From positions 26,238 to 90,237 of the forward strand of contig NZ_MAIQ01000011.1 in NCBI RefSeq assembly GCF_001678845.1: 64,000 nt of DNA, read 5' to 3'. Shown here piece after piece: positions 29,763 through 37,703 of the stretch. The position numbers and the translations under genes were made by a program. The notes below the pieces were generated by a model. That model saw nothing but the letters and a program-made list of their open reading frames with translations. It had not been told where the DNA came from and did not search any database. Within the stretch, counting starts at the first letter, position 1. Each line of letters opens with the position of its first letter. Source of the DNA: Christensenella intestinihominis. GTDB taxonomy: Bacteria > Bacillota > Clostridia > Christensenellales > Christensenellaceae.

Positions 29763-30830
29763 CTACGCCTTTGCCGTTTCCTTGGGTTTATCGTCTTTAT
29801 AGGAAGTCGAAATCCGCTTCTTCTCCCTGAGCTCGGTAAAGTAGTTCAGCGTCAGTACCGCAAGGAGCACGCCACCCCAGATCAGCTGCCGGTAGAAATT
29901 GCTGATCGTCGGGAACAGGTTCAGCCCCGAGGAAAGCACCTGCAAAATCAGGATCGCAAGCGCTACGCCGCCAACCTTTCCGAATCCTCCGTTTGGATTC
30001 ACGCCACCGAGCACTACGATCAGGATGCACTGGAGCGTATAGGCACTGCCATAATCCGGCTTGGCCGAGTTGTAGTTGACCAGCATAATCAAGCCCGCAA
30101 TTGCGGAAAGCGTTCCTGAAAGCATATAGGCTTTATTCGTGACAGCGGTATTATTGAGCCCGCTGAACTTGGACGCAACCGGGTTTGATCCCATCATATA
30201 CAGGCTGGTCCCGAACGTCGTCTTGTTGAGGATAATACTCAATACGATCACGGCGCCGATAAAAATGAACAAAGCCAGCGGGATAAAGCCCGCCACCAGG
30301 GTTTTCCCTGTTTCCGCATACATAGCGGGCAGGCGGCTGATAGAGCTCCCCTGCGTAATAATCAGTCCAATACCGGTGAAAAGCTGTTGGCTGCCGAGTG
30401 TAGCGAGAATCGGCGGGATGTGAAGCCGCGAAACCAGGTTCCCGTTGAGGAAACCCGCAGCGCTGCCCACGATGATCCCGAGGGCCACCGCAAACACAAT
30501 CACCATCATCGTCTGTCCGTCGCTCGCCCCTTCCGGCACAAACGCGACCAGCGTCGACGCCGCCGTAATCGCCGTCAGGTTTGCCATGCCCACAACCGAC
30601 AGGTCAATCCCGCCGAGAAGCATGGTCAGCATAACGCCGAGGGACATAAGGCCAAATTCCGGAAACTGGTATACCATGGACTGGAAATTAGCCACCGACA
30701 AAAATTTCGACGGATTGATAATGCTGAACGCAACGACAACCAATATAAAGATAATCAGCAGCCGCGCAAAATTCTTATCATGCCCATACCAATTTTTGAT
30801 TCGCATGGAAAATGTAGCATCATTTTTCAT
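29763..30830 (-). CDS. Ribose-type ABC transporter permease (RbsC family), second subunit
   Basis: The 355-residue protein has about 9-10 hydrophobic segments and the family signature MLTMLLGGIDLSV, followed by LPAMYAE and VLGGVNPNGG. Such BPD_transp_2 permeases form the membrane channel of CUT2 sugar importers. The C-terminus ends in a charged tail (KKRISTSYKDDKPKE). GGGAGG precedes its ATG. It follows the first permease by 15 bases, so the importer probably uses a heterodimeric channel. Confidence 0.93.
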   Translation of the reverse strand: MKNDATFSMRIKNWYGHDKNFARLLIIFILVVVAFSIINPSKFLSVANFQSMVYQFPEFGLMSLGVMLTMLLGGIDLSVVGMANLTAITAASTLVAFVPEGASDGQTMMVIVFAVALGIIVGSAAGFLNGNLVSRLHIPPILATLGSQQLFTGIGLIITQGSSISRLPAMYAETGKTLVAGFIPLALFIFIGAVIVLSIILNKTTFGTSLYMMGSNPVASKFSGLNNTAVTNKAYMLSGTLSAIAGLIMLVNYNSAKPDYGSAYTLQCILIVVLGGVNPNGGFGKVGGVALAILILQVLSSGLNLFPTISNFYRQLIWGGVLLAVLTLNYFTELREKKRISTSYKDDKPKETAKA

Positions 30831-30845
30831 CTCATCATTCCTCCC

Positions 30846-31865
30846 TTACGAGCCGGCCTTTGAAAGGCTGGGTTTTCTTTGTTTCTGGCTGCGCAGTATC
30901 TGCACAGAGGATACCGCCGTACCAATGATGATCAGAAGACCCGTCATAAAGTCCTGCCAGTAAGCCGGTACGCCGAGCATAATGAGGCTGTTCTGCACCA
31001 TGGTTAAAAGGAAAATACCGAGGATCGTTCCGGTAAGGGTGCCCGTACCGCCCGTAATACTTGTGCCGCCCAGCACGATTGCCGCGATAACGGTCATTTC
31101 CATGCCGAACATATTTGTCGGATGCACCATGTTCATCATGCATGCGCGGATAATACCCGTAATTCCGGCGATCACGCCCGCGAAGCAGTAAACGAAAAAT
31201 TTCGTCTTTACTACTTTAAAGCCGGCGCGGTTTGCAGAACTTTCATCCCCGCCGATCGCATAAATTCCACGCCCAAGCATTGTATAGCGCAGGATAATAA
31301 AGGCGATTACCACCACCACGACAAGCGCCAGGAAGGCTGTCGGCATCATGGAGGTCACGCCGTCCGCATTCTGCGAAACAAACAGGCTACTCTGCCCGAA
31401 TTCCTTCATGGAAGGCGGAAGCGTATTGATCTGCTGCGCATTGAGCGCCCCCTGGAGAATGCCGCGGAACACGCTTTGCGTGCCCAGCGTGGCAATCAGT
31501 GCGGGAAGCCGCATTTTTGCAATAAAAAGGCCGTTGAATGCGCCGCACGCAAGCCCGATTGCACCCGCAAAGATAAAGGGCACGATAATCGGTCCCGTAT
31601 AATTCATTCCATTGAGCACAACCGTTACAATATAGGAGGCCAGCGCCGCAAGCGCCGGAAAGGATACGTCGATCCCGCCCGATACGATAATCATGAATGT
31701 TCCGATGCTGAACAGCGCGGGAACAATCAGTGCGTTCGCAAGGTCCACAAGGTTATTCCCCGTAAAAAACTGGTCGCTGCGCGCCTGGATAATCAGCGCT
31801 AAAACGATGATTACGAGGAAAATATAAAATTCCGTCTGATGAGTCAGTTTCTTTATCTTATTCAT
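30846..31865 (-). CDS. Ribose-type ABC transporter permease (RbsC family), first subunit
   Basis: The 339-residue membrane protein has the CUT2 permease motifs MIIVSGGIDVSFPA and VLGGTSITGGTGTL with about ten membrane spans. ATG 31865 has AGGAG upstream; the open frame continues to 31997 into the ATPase gene but has no supporting start. It lies between the ATPase and second permease genes, 17 bases after the ATPase stop. Confidence 0.93.
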   Translation of the reverse strand: MNKIKKLTHQTEFYIFLVIIVLALIIQARSDQFFTGNNLVDLANALIVPALFSIGTFMIIVSGGIDVSFPALAALASYIVTVVLNGMNYTGPIIVPFIFAGAIGLACGAFNGLFIAKMRLPALIATLGTQSVFRGILQGALNAQQINTLPPSMKEFGQSSLFVSQNADGVTSMMPTAFLALVVVVVIAFIILRYTMLGRGIYAIGGDESSANRAGFKVVKTKFFVYCFAGVIAGITGIIRACMMNMVHPTNMFGMEMTVIAAIVLGGTSITGGTGTLTGTILGIFLLTMVQNSLIMLGVPAYWQDFMTGLLIIIGTAVSSVQILRSQKQRKPSLSKAGS

Positions 31866-31882
31866 AGCTTCGCTCCTTTCCC

Positions 31883-33391
31883 TCAACCATTCACGGCAAC
31901 GTCCGTGACCTGTTTTGCGAGGTCGGCTTCCGTAACCTGGAGCGGGTCGACTTCTCCGGTGATCTTGCCGCCGCGCATAATCAGCACCCGGCTGCAATTC
32001 GTGATTACCTCGGGGAGGTCGTCCGATATGATGATAATCCCAAGGCCGCTGTTGGCAAGCTCATGCAGGATCGCATGCATATCATGCTTAGACCCGATAT
32101 CGACGCCCACCGTCGGTCCGTTCAATATCAGCACTTTAGGATTGGTCGCCAGCCATTTTGCAAGTACGATGCGCTGCTGGTTCCCGCCCGAAAGCGTGGA
32201 TGCGGGAAGGTCGGGGTCGGCTACTTTGATTTTAAGCTCGTCCACCCATCTTCCCACCTCGCTTTGGCGCTTCTCCTGGTCAATCATGCCAATCCGGGAG
32301 GAAAGGTCTTTCAGCTCGGATATAACAATATTGCGGCCGATAGACTGATCGAGGAACAGGCCTTCCGTAAGGCGGTCCTCCGGCACATAGCCGATTTTGT
32401 TTTTCATGGCTTCCTGCACCGATGTAAGCTTTACTTCTTTTCCATCCATCAATATCTTGCCGGAGGTTGGTTTTTTAAGGCCGAACAAGGAAAGCGCAAG
32501 CTCTGTACGGCCGGAACCGAGCAGGCCCGTAATCCCAAGGATTTCGCCCTTGCGCAGGTCGAACGTAACGTCTTGATAATCCCCTTCACAGGAAAGATTC
32601 CGGACTTCAAGCACAGGCTTTTCGTCCTTAACTTCCGCCGTAAAATGTTTGTTTTCAAAATGGCGGCCGGTCATATAATAAGTAAATTTGTCGCTGTCAA
32701 GTTCCGAGGTGTCGCCGTCTTTAACGTTTTGCCCATTCCTGAGAATGGTAAAACGCTCTGAAATTTCAAACACTTCATCAAGCTTATGGCTGACGAAGAG
32801 AATCGCAATTCCCTGGCTCTGTAAATCTTTGATAATCCTGAAAAGCGCTTCAACTTCCTTTTTTGTAAGGGCTGTAGTAGGCTCGTCCATAATAATCAGC
32901 TTTGCATTGTTGATGAGCGCACGGGAAATTGCCACAAGCTGTTTATCCGCAACCGGCAGGGTTCCCACCTTTGCTTCAAGGTCTACGTTAAAATTGATTT
33001 TACTGACCGCTTCTTCTGCGATCGCACGGAAACGCTTCCAATTTACAAATTTCCGTTTCTGCATAAGTTCGCTGTTGTATGCCAGATTCTCCATGACCGA
33101 TAAATTCGGGAAAATCGAAAAGTCCTGATAAATAACCTGAATCCCATTCATAATCGCGTTAATGGGAGAAAGCTGGTGGGTCTGGTCGACCCCATTGAAT
33201 TCCACCTTGCCGCTGTCGAGGCTGTAAACGCCGGAGATAATTTTGATCAACGTCGATTTACCGCAGCCATTTTCCCCTGCGAGGCAATGTATCTCACCCT
33301 TTTTTATTTCGAGGTTAACGCCCTGCAACGCCTTTACACCCGCAAACGACTTAATGATATCCGTGGCTTTTAAAATATATTCTTCCTGCAT
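31883..33391 (-). CDS. Ribose-type ABC transporter ATPase (RbsA family) with one degenerate ATP site
   Basis: The 502-residue protein contains two ATPase domains. The N-terminal one has an intact Walker A (AGENGCGKST) and Walker B (LIIMDEPTTAL), but its signature is LPVADKQLV rather than LSGGQ. The C-terminal one has intact LSGGNQQR, but a Walker A of GLLGSGRTE and a Walker B of LILNGPTVGVD, lacking the Asp and catalytic Glu. Because sites form between domains, this predicts one working and one degenerate ATP site. Degenerate C-terminal Walker A motifs are usual in RbsA proteins. It energises import of the sugar bound by the next-door lipoprotein. Confidence 0.93.
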   Translation of the reverse strand: MQEEYILKATDIIKSFAGVKALQGVNLEIKKGEIHCLAGENGCGKSTLIKIISGVYSLDSGKVEFNGVDQTHQLSPINAIMNGIQVIYQDFSIFPNLSVMENLAYNSELMQKRKFVNWKRFRAIAEEAVSKINFNVDLEAKVGTLPVADKQLVAISRALINNAKLIIMDEPTTALTKKEVEALFRIIKDLQSQGIAILFVSHKLDEVFEISERFTILRNGQNVKDGDTSELDSDKFTYYMTGRHFENKHFTAEVKDEKPVLEVRNLSCEGDYQDVTFDLRKGEILGITGLLGSGRTELALSLFGLKKPTSGKILMDGKEVKLTSVQEAMKNKIGYVPEDRLTEGLFLDQSIGRNIVISELKDLSSRIGMIDQEKRQSEVGRWVDELKIKVADPDLPASTLSGGNQQRIVLAKWLATNPKVLILNGPTVGVDIGSKHDMHAILHELANSGLGIIIISDDLPEVITNCSRVLIMRGGKITGEVDPLQVTEADLAKQVTDVAVNG

Positions 33392-33436
33392 AGATACCCA
33401 ATCCTTTCGCCGCTTCTTTGGCTGTCCAAAGACTTT

Positions 33437-33469
33437 TTACAGCGGGCGGCTCCATGCCGCCCGCTGTAA
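33437..33469 (-). other. Perfect 14-bp stem-loop between binding-protein and ATPase genes
   Basis: Arms 33437-33450 and 33456-33469 pair perfectly around a 5-base loop. There is no T-run after it on the minus strand. It probably protects the upstream binding-protein mRNA or weakly reduces transcription into the ATPase gene. Confidence 0.75.
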
Positions 33470-33478
33470 GCCCGGTTC

Positions 33479-34558
33479 TTAGAAGTTATAATTGTCTACG
33501 TTTTCTTTCGTAAGCGTAATGTACGCGCTGCCTGTGAGGACGTGTCCGTCGAGCGTCAGGCTGTCATAACCGTCGAGGCCGAGGTCCGTTCCTGCGCCAA
33601 CTTCTTCACCATTCAGTACCAGCGTAGCCAGTTTGCACATTGCATAACCCGCATCTGCCGGGTCCCACAGAGTCAGTGCGGAAACAGCGCCGCTGTCAAG
33701 CAGTTCCTTGTTCGTCTGCGGCATACCCGTACCAACCGCGAACACCTTGCCGATCAGGCCCGCTTCTTCGATTGCACGGCCTGCACCGGGGGCGTCGAAC
33801 GAAGAGGTTCCTACAAAGCCTTTGATGTCAGGATACTTTTTGAGGACTTCTTTTGCCTTCTGGTAAGCCGTTTCAGCATTGTCGTCCGTGACGATGCGCT
33901 CGTCAATCAGTTCCATGTTCGGATAATCTTTTCCCTGTGCGGCAATCGCGCCGTCCGCTTCCATGTTATGGGAGTCGTTCGTGAGGGAACCAACCATGCA
34001 GATGTATTTGCCTTCGCCGCCCATTGCTTCCGCGAGGGTGTTCATGATATAGGCGCCATATTCGTCATAGTTGAAAGCTTCGAGGTCATAGTCGCAATTT
34101 TCCATGGACGATGCTTCATGCGTGATAACCACGATTCCCTGGTCACGCGCTTTCTTCAGAACGTCTTCCATTGCGCCCGGATCGTGAGGAACAACACACA
34201 GCGCGTCAACGCCCTGCGCGATCAGGTCTTCTACAACCTGGATTTGCTGTGCCGCATCCGTCTCCGCCGGACCCTTCTGGAATACGGTCATACCCGGATT
34301 TTCTTCCTGATACTTCGCTACGCCTTCTTCCATGCGGACAAACCAGGGGTTCGTGCTGTCCTTCGGAACAACGGCGATCGTGTAGTTCCCGTCGCCTGCC
34401 GTCGTACCGCCGTCGGCGTCAGCAGAAGCCGATGCCTCTGTGCTCGCTTCGGTAGATGCTTCCGTACTTGCCGATGCGCTTGGCGTTGTCCCGCCGCTGC
34501 ATGCAAACAGTGCAACGGACATCACTGCTACCACTAGAATTGCCAAAATCTTTTTCAT
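33479..34558 (-). CDS. Sugar ABC transporter substrate-binding lipoprotein (LsrB/RhaS-like, periplasmic-binding type 1)
   Basis: The 359-residue protein is a CUT2 binding lipoprotein. A lipobox LFAC places the modified cysteine at residue 20. A Ser/Thr/Ala/Glu linker (about 22-55) with repeated STEA units follows. The mature domain starts YTIAVVPKDSTNPWF and has the type 1 fold, with CVVPHDPGAM and GTSSFDAPGAGRAI. The closest families bind AI-2, rhamnose or related sugars; the ligand cannot be read from sequence. AAAGGAGG precedes the ATG, and a LacI-type operator lies about 70 bases upstream. Confidence 0.92.
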   Translation of the reverse strand: MKKILAILVVAVMSVALFACSGGTTPSASASTEASTEASTEASASADADGGTTAGDGNYTIAVVPKDSTNPWFVRMEEGVAKYQEENPGMTVFQKGPAETDAAQQIQVVEDLIAQGVDALCVVPHDPGAMEDVLKKARDQGIVVITHEASSMENCDYDLEAFNYDEYGAYIMNTLAEAMGGEGKYICMVGSLTNDSHNMEADGAIAAQGKDYPNMELIDERIVTDDNAETAYQKAKEVLKKYPDIKGFVGTSSFDAPGAGRAIEEAGLIGKVFAVGTGMPQTNKELLDSGAVSALTLWDPADAGYAMCKLATLVLNGEEVGAGTDLGLDGYDSLTLDGHVLTGSAYITLTKENVDNYNF

Positions 34559-34586
34559 TTCTTTTCCTCCTTTAGTATGGTCCTTT

Positions 34587-34592
34587 ATTATA
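34587..34592 (-). promoter_or_regulatory. Candidate -10 box of the sugar operon
   Basis: A perfect TATAAT on the minus strand lies 29 bases before the binding-protein ATG. No convincing -35 is spaced at 17 bases. A second TATAAA (34619-34614) sits nearer the operator, so the true start site is uncertain. Confidence 0.4.
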
Positions 34593-34628
34593 TTTTGCCA
34601 TTTTTCGGCAAATTTTATATTCCCAATT

Positions 34629-34646
34629 ATTTAAAGCGCTTTAAAT
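34629..34646. promoter_or_regulatory. LacI-family operator upstream of the sugar operon
   Basis: A perfect 18-bp palindrome, ATTTAAAGCGCTTTAAAT, in the lacI-to-binding-protein gap. Its core recurs before both lacI genes. A partial copy (TTTTAGCGCTTTGA) lies about 40 bases further upstream. Confidence 0.8.
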
Positions 34647-34792
34647 TCCATTTTGCTTTTAGATAAGCGTTTTTAGCGCTTTGATTTCTAACCTTTAAGC
34701 TGTAAGTTGATTTTGTTACATTCCCTGAATGGAATGTCTTTAAAATTCCTGGAAAGCTCTATTTGCTGATAAACCGGCCATGTTGGCCCATT

Positions 34793-35824
34793 TTAGTTGT
34801 CCTGTTCTCTTACAATCCCGCTTGACTGCCTTTTAATCATTGTCGGCTTTGTCATGATATGCGGTTCTTCCGGGATTTCCCCGCGAATAACCTCCATGAG
34901 CATATCAACGGCCTGCTGGCATGTCCCCTCGATATCGGAATCCATGGAGGTAATTCCTACCATAGATACCTTGGAAAAAATTGTGTTGTCATATCCTACC
35001 ACCGATACATCTTCGGGAACACGGATTCCCGCTTTTTGCAGGGTATTGATTACGCCAAGCGCCATTTCATCGTTCATTGCACAAATTGCTGTAAAATCGC
35101 GCCTTTCTCCAATCAACTTCTTCGTTGCCAGCGTCGCCTGCTCATAATGGATATCATCACATTCGATCAGGTTTTCCTTAAGAATTGGAATCCCCTTCTC
35201 TCCAAGCGCCCTGCTGTAGCCTTCCCGCCGCAGCGAGGTTGTCGGCACAGTCCGGTTGCCGCCGATGAAAACGATATTCCGATGCCCGAGCTCTGCCAGA
35301 TGCTTAATCAGCATGTAGGTGCCTTCCCTGATATCGCCCATCACATACCTGATTCCATCGATCGTATACAGTGAAGTGATGTACACAAGAGGGATATTAT
35401 ATTCCCGGAGCGCCTTCTGGTAAGAGGTAAGGAATTTCGTAGGCTGATTGCTCGGAACCACCAGGACGCCCTCGATTCTCTTGGAGATAAACGTCCTGAT
35501 GATCTCTTCCTCCACCTGCGGATCGCTGTTGGACATCGCCGCAAGCAGGCTGTACCCCGCACGGTTCACGGTCTCGTCAATCGCCCGCAGGATATTGGCG
35601 TAAAACACAATGTTGATATCCGGCACGATAATGCCAATGGTGTTGCTCTTATTCGTCGCGAGGCCCTTGGCGATCATATTCGGAAAATATTTAAGCTCCT
35701 TGGCCGCTTCATGCACGCGCTTTTTCGTTTTCTCATTTACAAGGGAATTATTATTGAGCGCAAGCGAAACCGTCGCTTCCGAAATTCCGAGCTTTTTTGC
35801 AATATCCTTGAGTGTAGTCGCCAT
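34793..35824 (-). CDS. LacI-family transcriptional regulator
   Basis: The 343-residue repressor has the N-terminal helix-turn-helix TLKDIAKKLGISEATVSLAL and hinge, then a sugar-binding domain with IGIIVPDINIVFY, GGNRTVPTTSLRR and ICAMNDEMALG. It sits directly upstream of the binding-protein gene and is flanked by near-identical AAAGCGCTTT palindromes, so it probably controls the transporter operon and itself. AGGAG precedes the ATG. The effector is presumably the imported sugar or its phosphate. Confidence 0.93.
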   Translation of the reverse strand: MATTLKDIAKKLGISEATVSLALNNNSLVNEKTKKRVHEAAKELKYFPNMIAKGLATNKSNTIGIIVPDINIVFYANILRAIDETVNRAGYSLLAAMSNSDPQVEEEIIRTFISKRIEGVLVVPSNQPTKFLTSYQKALREYNIPLVYITSLYTIDGIRYVMGDIREGTYMLIKHLAELGHRNIVFIGGNRTVPTTSLRREGYSRALGEKGIPILKENLIECDDIHYEQATLATKKLIGERRDFTAICAMNDEMALGVINTLQKAGIRVPEDVSVVGYDNTIFSKVSMVGITSMDSDIEGTCQQAVDMLMEVIRGEIPEEPHIMTKPTMIKRQSSGIVREQDN

Positions 35825-35913
35825 TTTACCGCTCCTGCTTATCTACGGTTTTAAGGAATGTAAAAAGATCAGTTTTACTATAACTCCAACATAATTCAAT
35901 TGTCAAGGATTAT

Positions 35914-35929
35914 TTTAAAGCGCTTTAAA
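35914..35929. promoter_or_regulatory. LacI-family operator upstream of the first lacI gene
   Basis: A perfect 16-bp palindrome TTTAAAGCGCTTTAAA immediately after the GATase1-like stop codon and about 90 bases before the lacI start. Confidence 0.78.
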
Positions 35930-36679
35930 TCACCGCTTTCCACATAGCCACCGCACCATATTCCCAAACAGCAAATGATAGCTTTCCCAGTCCATAAACT
36001 CCTTCGGGCCCCAATGCGGCGCACAATCCGACGCAAAAGCAAGCGTGCGTCCTTTTCCATACTCCATCACTGCAATAAACGTATCTTCGCCGATTGTGGC
36101 AAGTTCCTCCGCTCCGTCCTTCGCTTTGATTTTGTTGTATCCAAGGAAAAATGGCCAGTCTTTCCCAATACCGTCGAAAATCGGATGCGATGGATTCGTA
36201 ACCTCAGGCACGATTCCTTCCGGGCATTCCACACGGTCGTCATAGTTTAATATTTCAACAGGCAGCGCTTTGGCAAGGGGAGTCATTGCATAGCGCGCCT
36301 TGTTATCGATTCCCGCAAAGCTGAGGTATCCGCCGATCATGGCGACTCCCCCGCCCTGCTTAGCATAATCCGCCAGCGCCTGAAGCTTATTGGGCCTGCG
36401 CTGTCCGCGGTAAAACGTATCCGGTGAAAGAAGCAGCGTATTACTGCCGATATCGCTTAAAATAACCGCGTCGTATGCGCCCAGCTTTTCCACGGTATCC
36501 GGGAAGCTTGCCTGCGCTTCATGGCTGGGCATAAAATCAACGTCAAAGCCTTCCTTTTGCAGCACCCCTGCAAGCATATCCCCGCAGTGTTCTTCGTGCC
36601 GGCATACGTTAAAAATATCAAATCCTTTCATATGCGTTTCATGGACGGTCCATGATTCTCCAACCAAAAGTATCTTCAT
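35930..36679 (-). CDS. GATase1-like (ThuA-related/DUF1355) protein
   Basis: The 249-residue protein has a class I glutamine-amidotransferase-like fold of the kind grouped as GATase1_like. It opens MKILLVGESWTVHETHMKG. The middle has YDAVILSDIGSNTLLL and GGGVAMIGGYLSF, and the end HWGPKEFMDWESYH. I do not see a nucleophilic Cys-His-Glu triad (GGYLSF replaces the nucleophile elbow), so amidotransferase activity is unlikely. Related ThuA proteins occur in sugar catabolism clusters. It has GGAGG upstream and follows the TIM-barrel isomerase gene by 23 bases. Confidence 0.75.
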   Translation of the reverse strand: MKILLVGESWTVHETHMKGFDIFNVCRHEEHCGDMLAGVLQKEGFDVDFMPSHEAQASFPDTVEKLGAYDAVILSDIGSNTLLLSPDTFYRGQRRPNKLQALADYAKQGGGVAMIGGYLSFAGIDNKARYAMTPLAKALPVEILNYDDRVECPEGIVPEVTNPSHPIFDGIGKDWPFFLGYNKIKAKDGAEELATIGEDTFIAVMEYGKGRTLAFASDCAPHWGPKEFMDWESYHLLFGNMVRWLCGKR

Positions 36680-36702
36680 TCAGGGCCTCCTTTTTCGTAA
36701 AG

Positions 36703-37686
36703 TTATTTTCCAAACATCAGGTTTCTCAGCATCGCACTCACTTCGCACGCATTCCCTGTCGCATAAATCTCTTCCAGCTCTTTTTCATCGATACGGTCCG
36801 CAAGCGCGGCGAAAATATCCATCCACCTTACCGTCTCATTCACCGCATCCCTGCCGTCCTCACGGTAGGGATATTGGTCGGTCGAAATATATCCGCTGTA
36901 TCCGGTTTTTTTCAACCAGTAGAAGAATTCGATAAACGGAATCGTATGGATCGAACCTGCGATCATATCGTCGTCCCAAAAACCGTAATTGTCATTCATA
37001 TGGACGTGCAGGAGCTTATTTCCATATTCCTTTGCAAGCGCCACCGACTCCGCTACATTTTCTCCCGCCACATGTGCGTGGCCATAGTCGATTGTCACGC
37101 CGCTGTTCTTCCTGCCCAGCTTTTCGAGCATCAGCAGGATCACAGCCATGGTTGACGGATAAGAAAAATTGCGCGGCTCCTTGATCTTGTATTCTATCGA
37201 GATATTGATGTCTTTGCGGTAATCGCAGCACTCTGCCACGCCTTCCGCAAACCATTCATGCTCGCGGATATAGTCTCCCTGAAAGTAGTAGTCGTATCCG
37301 TCCTGCCCCGGCCACAGGCTGATCAGGTTTCCCCCCAGCTCTGCGGAAATATCCATCAGTTCCTTGGTGTCTTCCACTGCCTGCCTGCGGAGCGCGGAGT
37401 CCTTGGAGGTAAACGCCCCTTTGCCCCATTTCATTTCCCCGAAATGGTCGGGGATAATTGATACAAGCTTTAAATTATATTCGTCAAGGTTCTTCCGTAT
37501 CTGCTCCACATTTTTTGCCGTAATATTCCAGTCGCTCACAAGCTCTACCCCGCTCACGCCTTCCACGGAAGCGACACGGGCGAACATTTCATCGATCGAG
37601 TAAGGCCTTGAATATCCGCCGCTCATATAACGGTCGGCGCACATTCCCACATTCGCAAGGATAATACTGTATTTTGGTTGAAACAT
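36703..37686 (-). CDS. Xylose isomerase-like TIM-barrel (AP endonuclease 2 fold) sugar isomerase/epimerase
   Basis: The 327-residue protein belongs to the AP2Ec superfamily: GVSGVELVSDW near the start, NISIEYKIKEPR with a metal-binding Glu, VTIDYGHAHVAG, LHVHMNDNYGFWDDD and ISTDQYPYRE at the C-terminal end. These carry the usual Glu/Asp/His metal ligands. Related proteins isomerise or epimerise sugars in transporter-linked operons. The exact substrate is unknown. ATG 37686 has GGAGGA upstream. It lies between the second lacI gene and the GATase1-like gene and is probably cotranscribed with both. Confidence 0.82.
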   Translation of the reverse strand: MFQPKYSIILANVGMCADRYMSGGYSRPYSIDEMFARVASVEGVSGVELVSDWNITAKNVEQIRKNLDEYNLKLVSIIPDHFGEMKWGKGAFTSKDSALRRQAVEDTKELMDISAELGGNLISLWPGQDGYDYYFQGDYIREHEWFAEGVAECCDYRKDINISIEYKIKEPRNFSYPSTMAVILLMLEKLGRKNSGVTIDYGHAHVAGENVAESVALAKEYGNKLLHVHMNDNYGFWDDDMIAGSIHTIPFIEFFYWLKKTGYSGYISTDQYPYREDGRDAVNETVRWMDIFAALADRIDEKELEEIYATGNACEVSAMLRNLMFGK

Positions 37687-37703
37687 CGTTTTGTCCTCCA
37701 TCT

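Noticed and set aside
34661..34690. Catabolite-responsive element (cre) near the sugar operon
   Set aside because: The stretch resembles a degraded copy of the local LacI palindrome more than the cre consensus, so I did not list it as a separate site.
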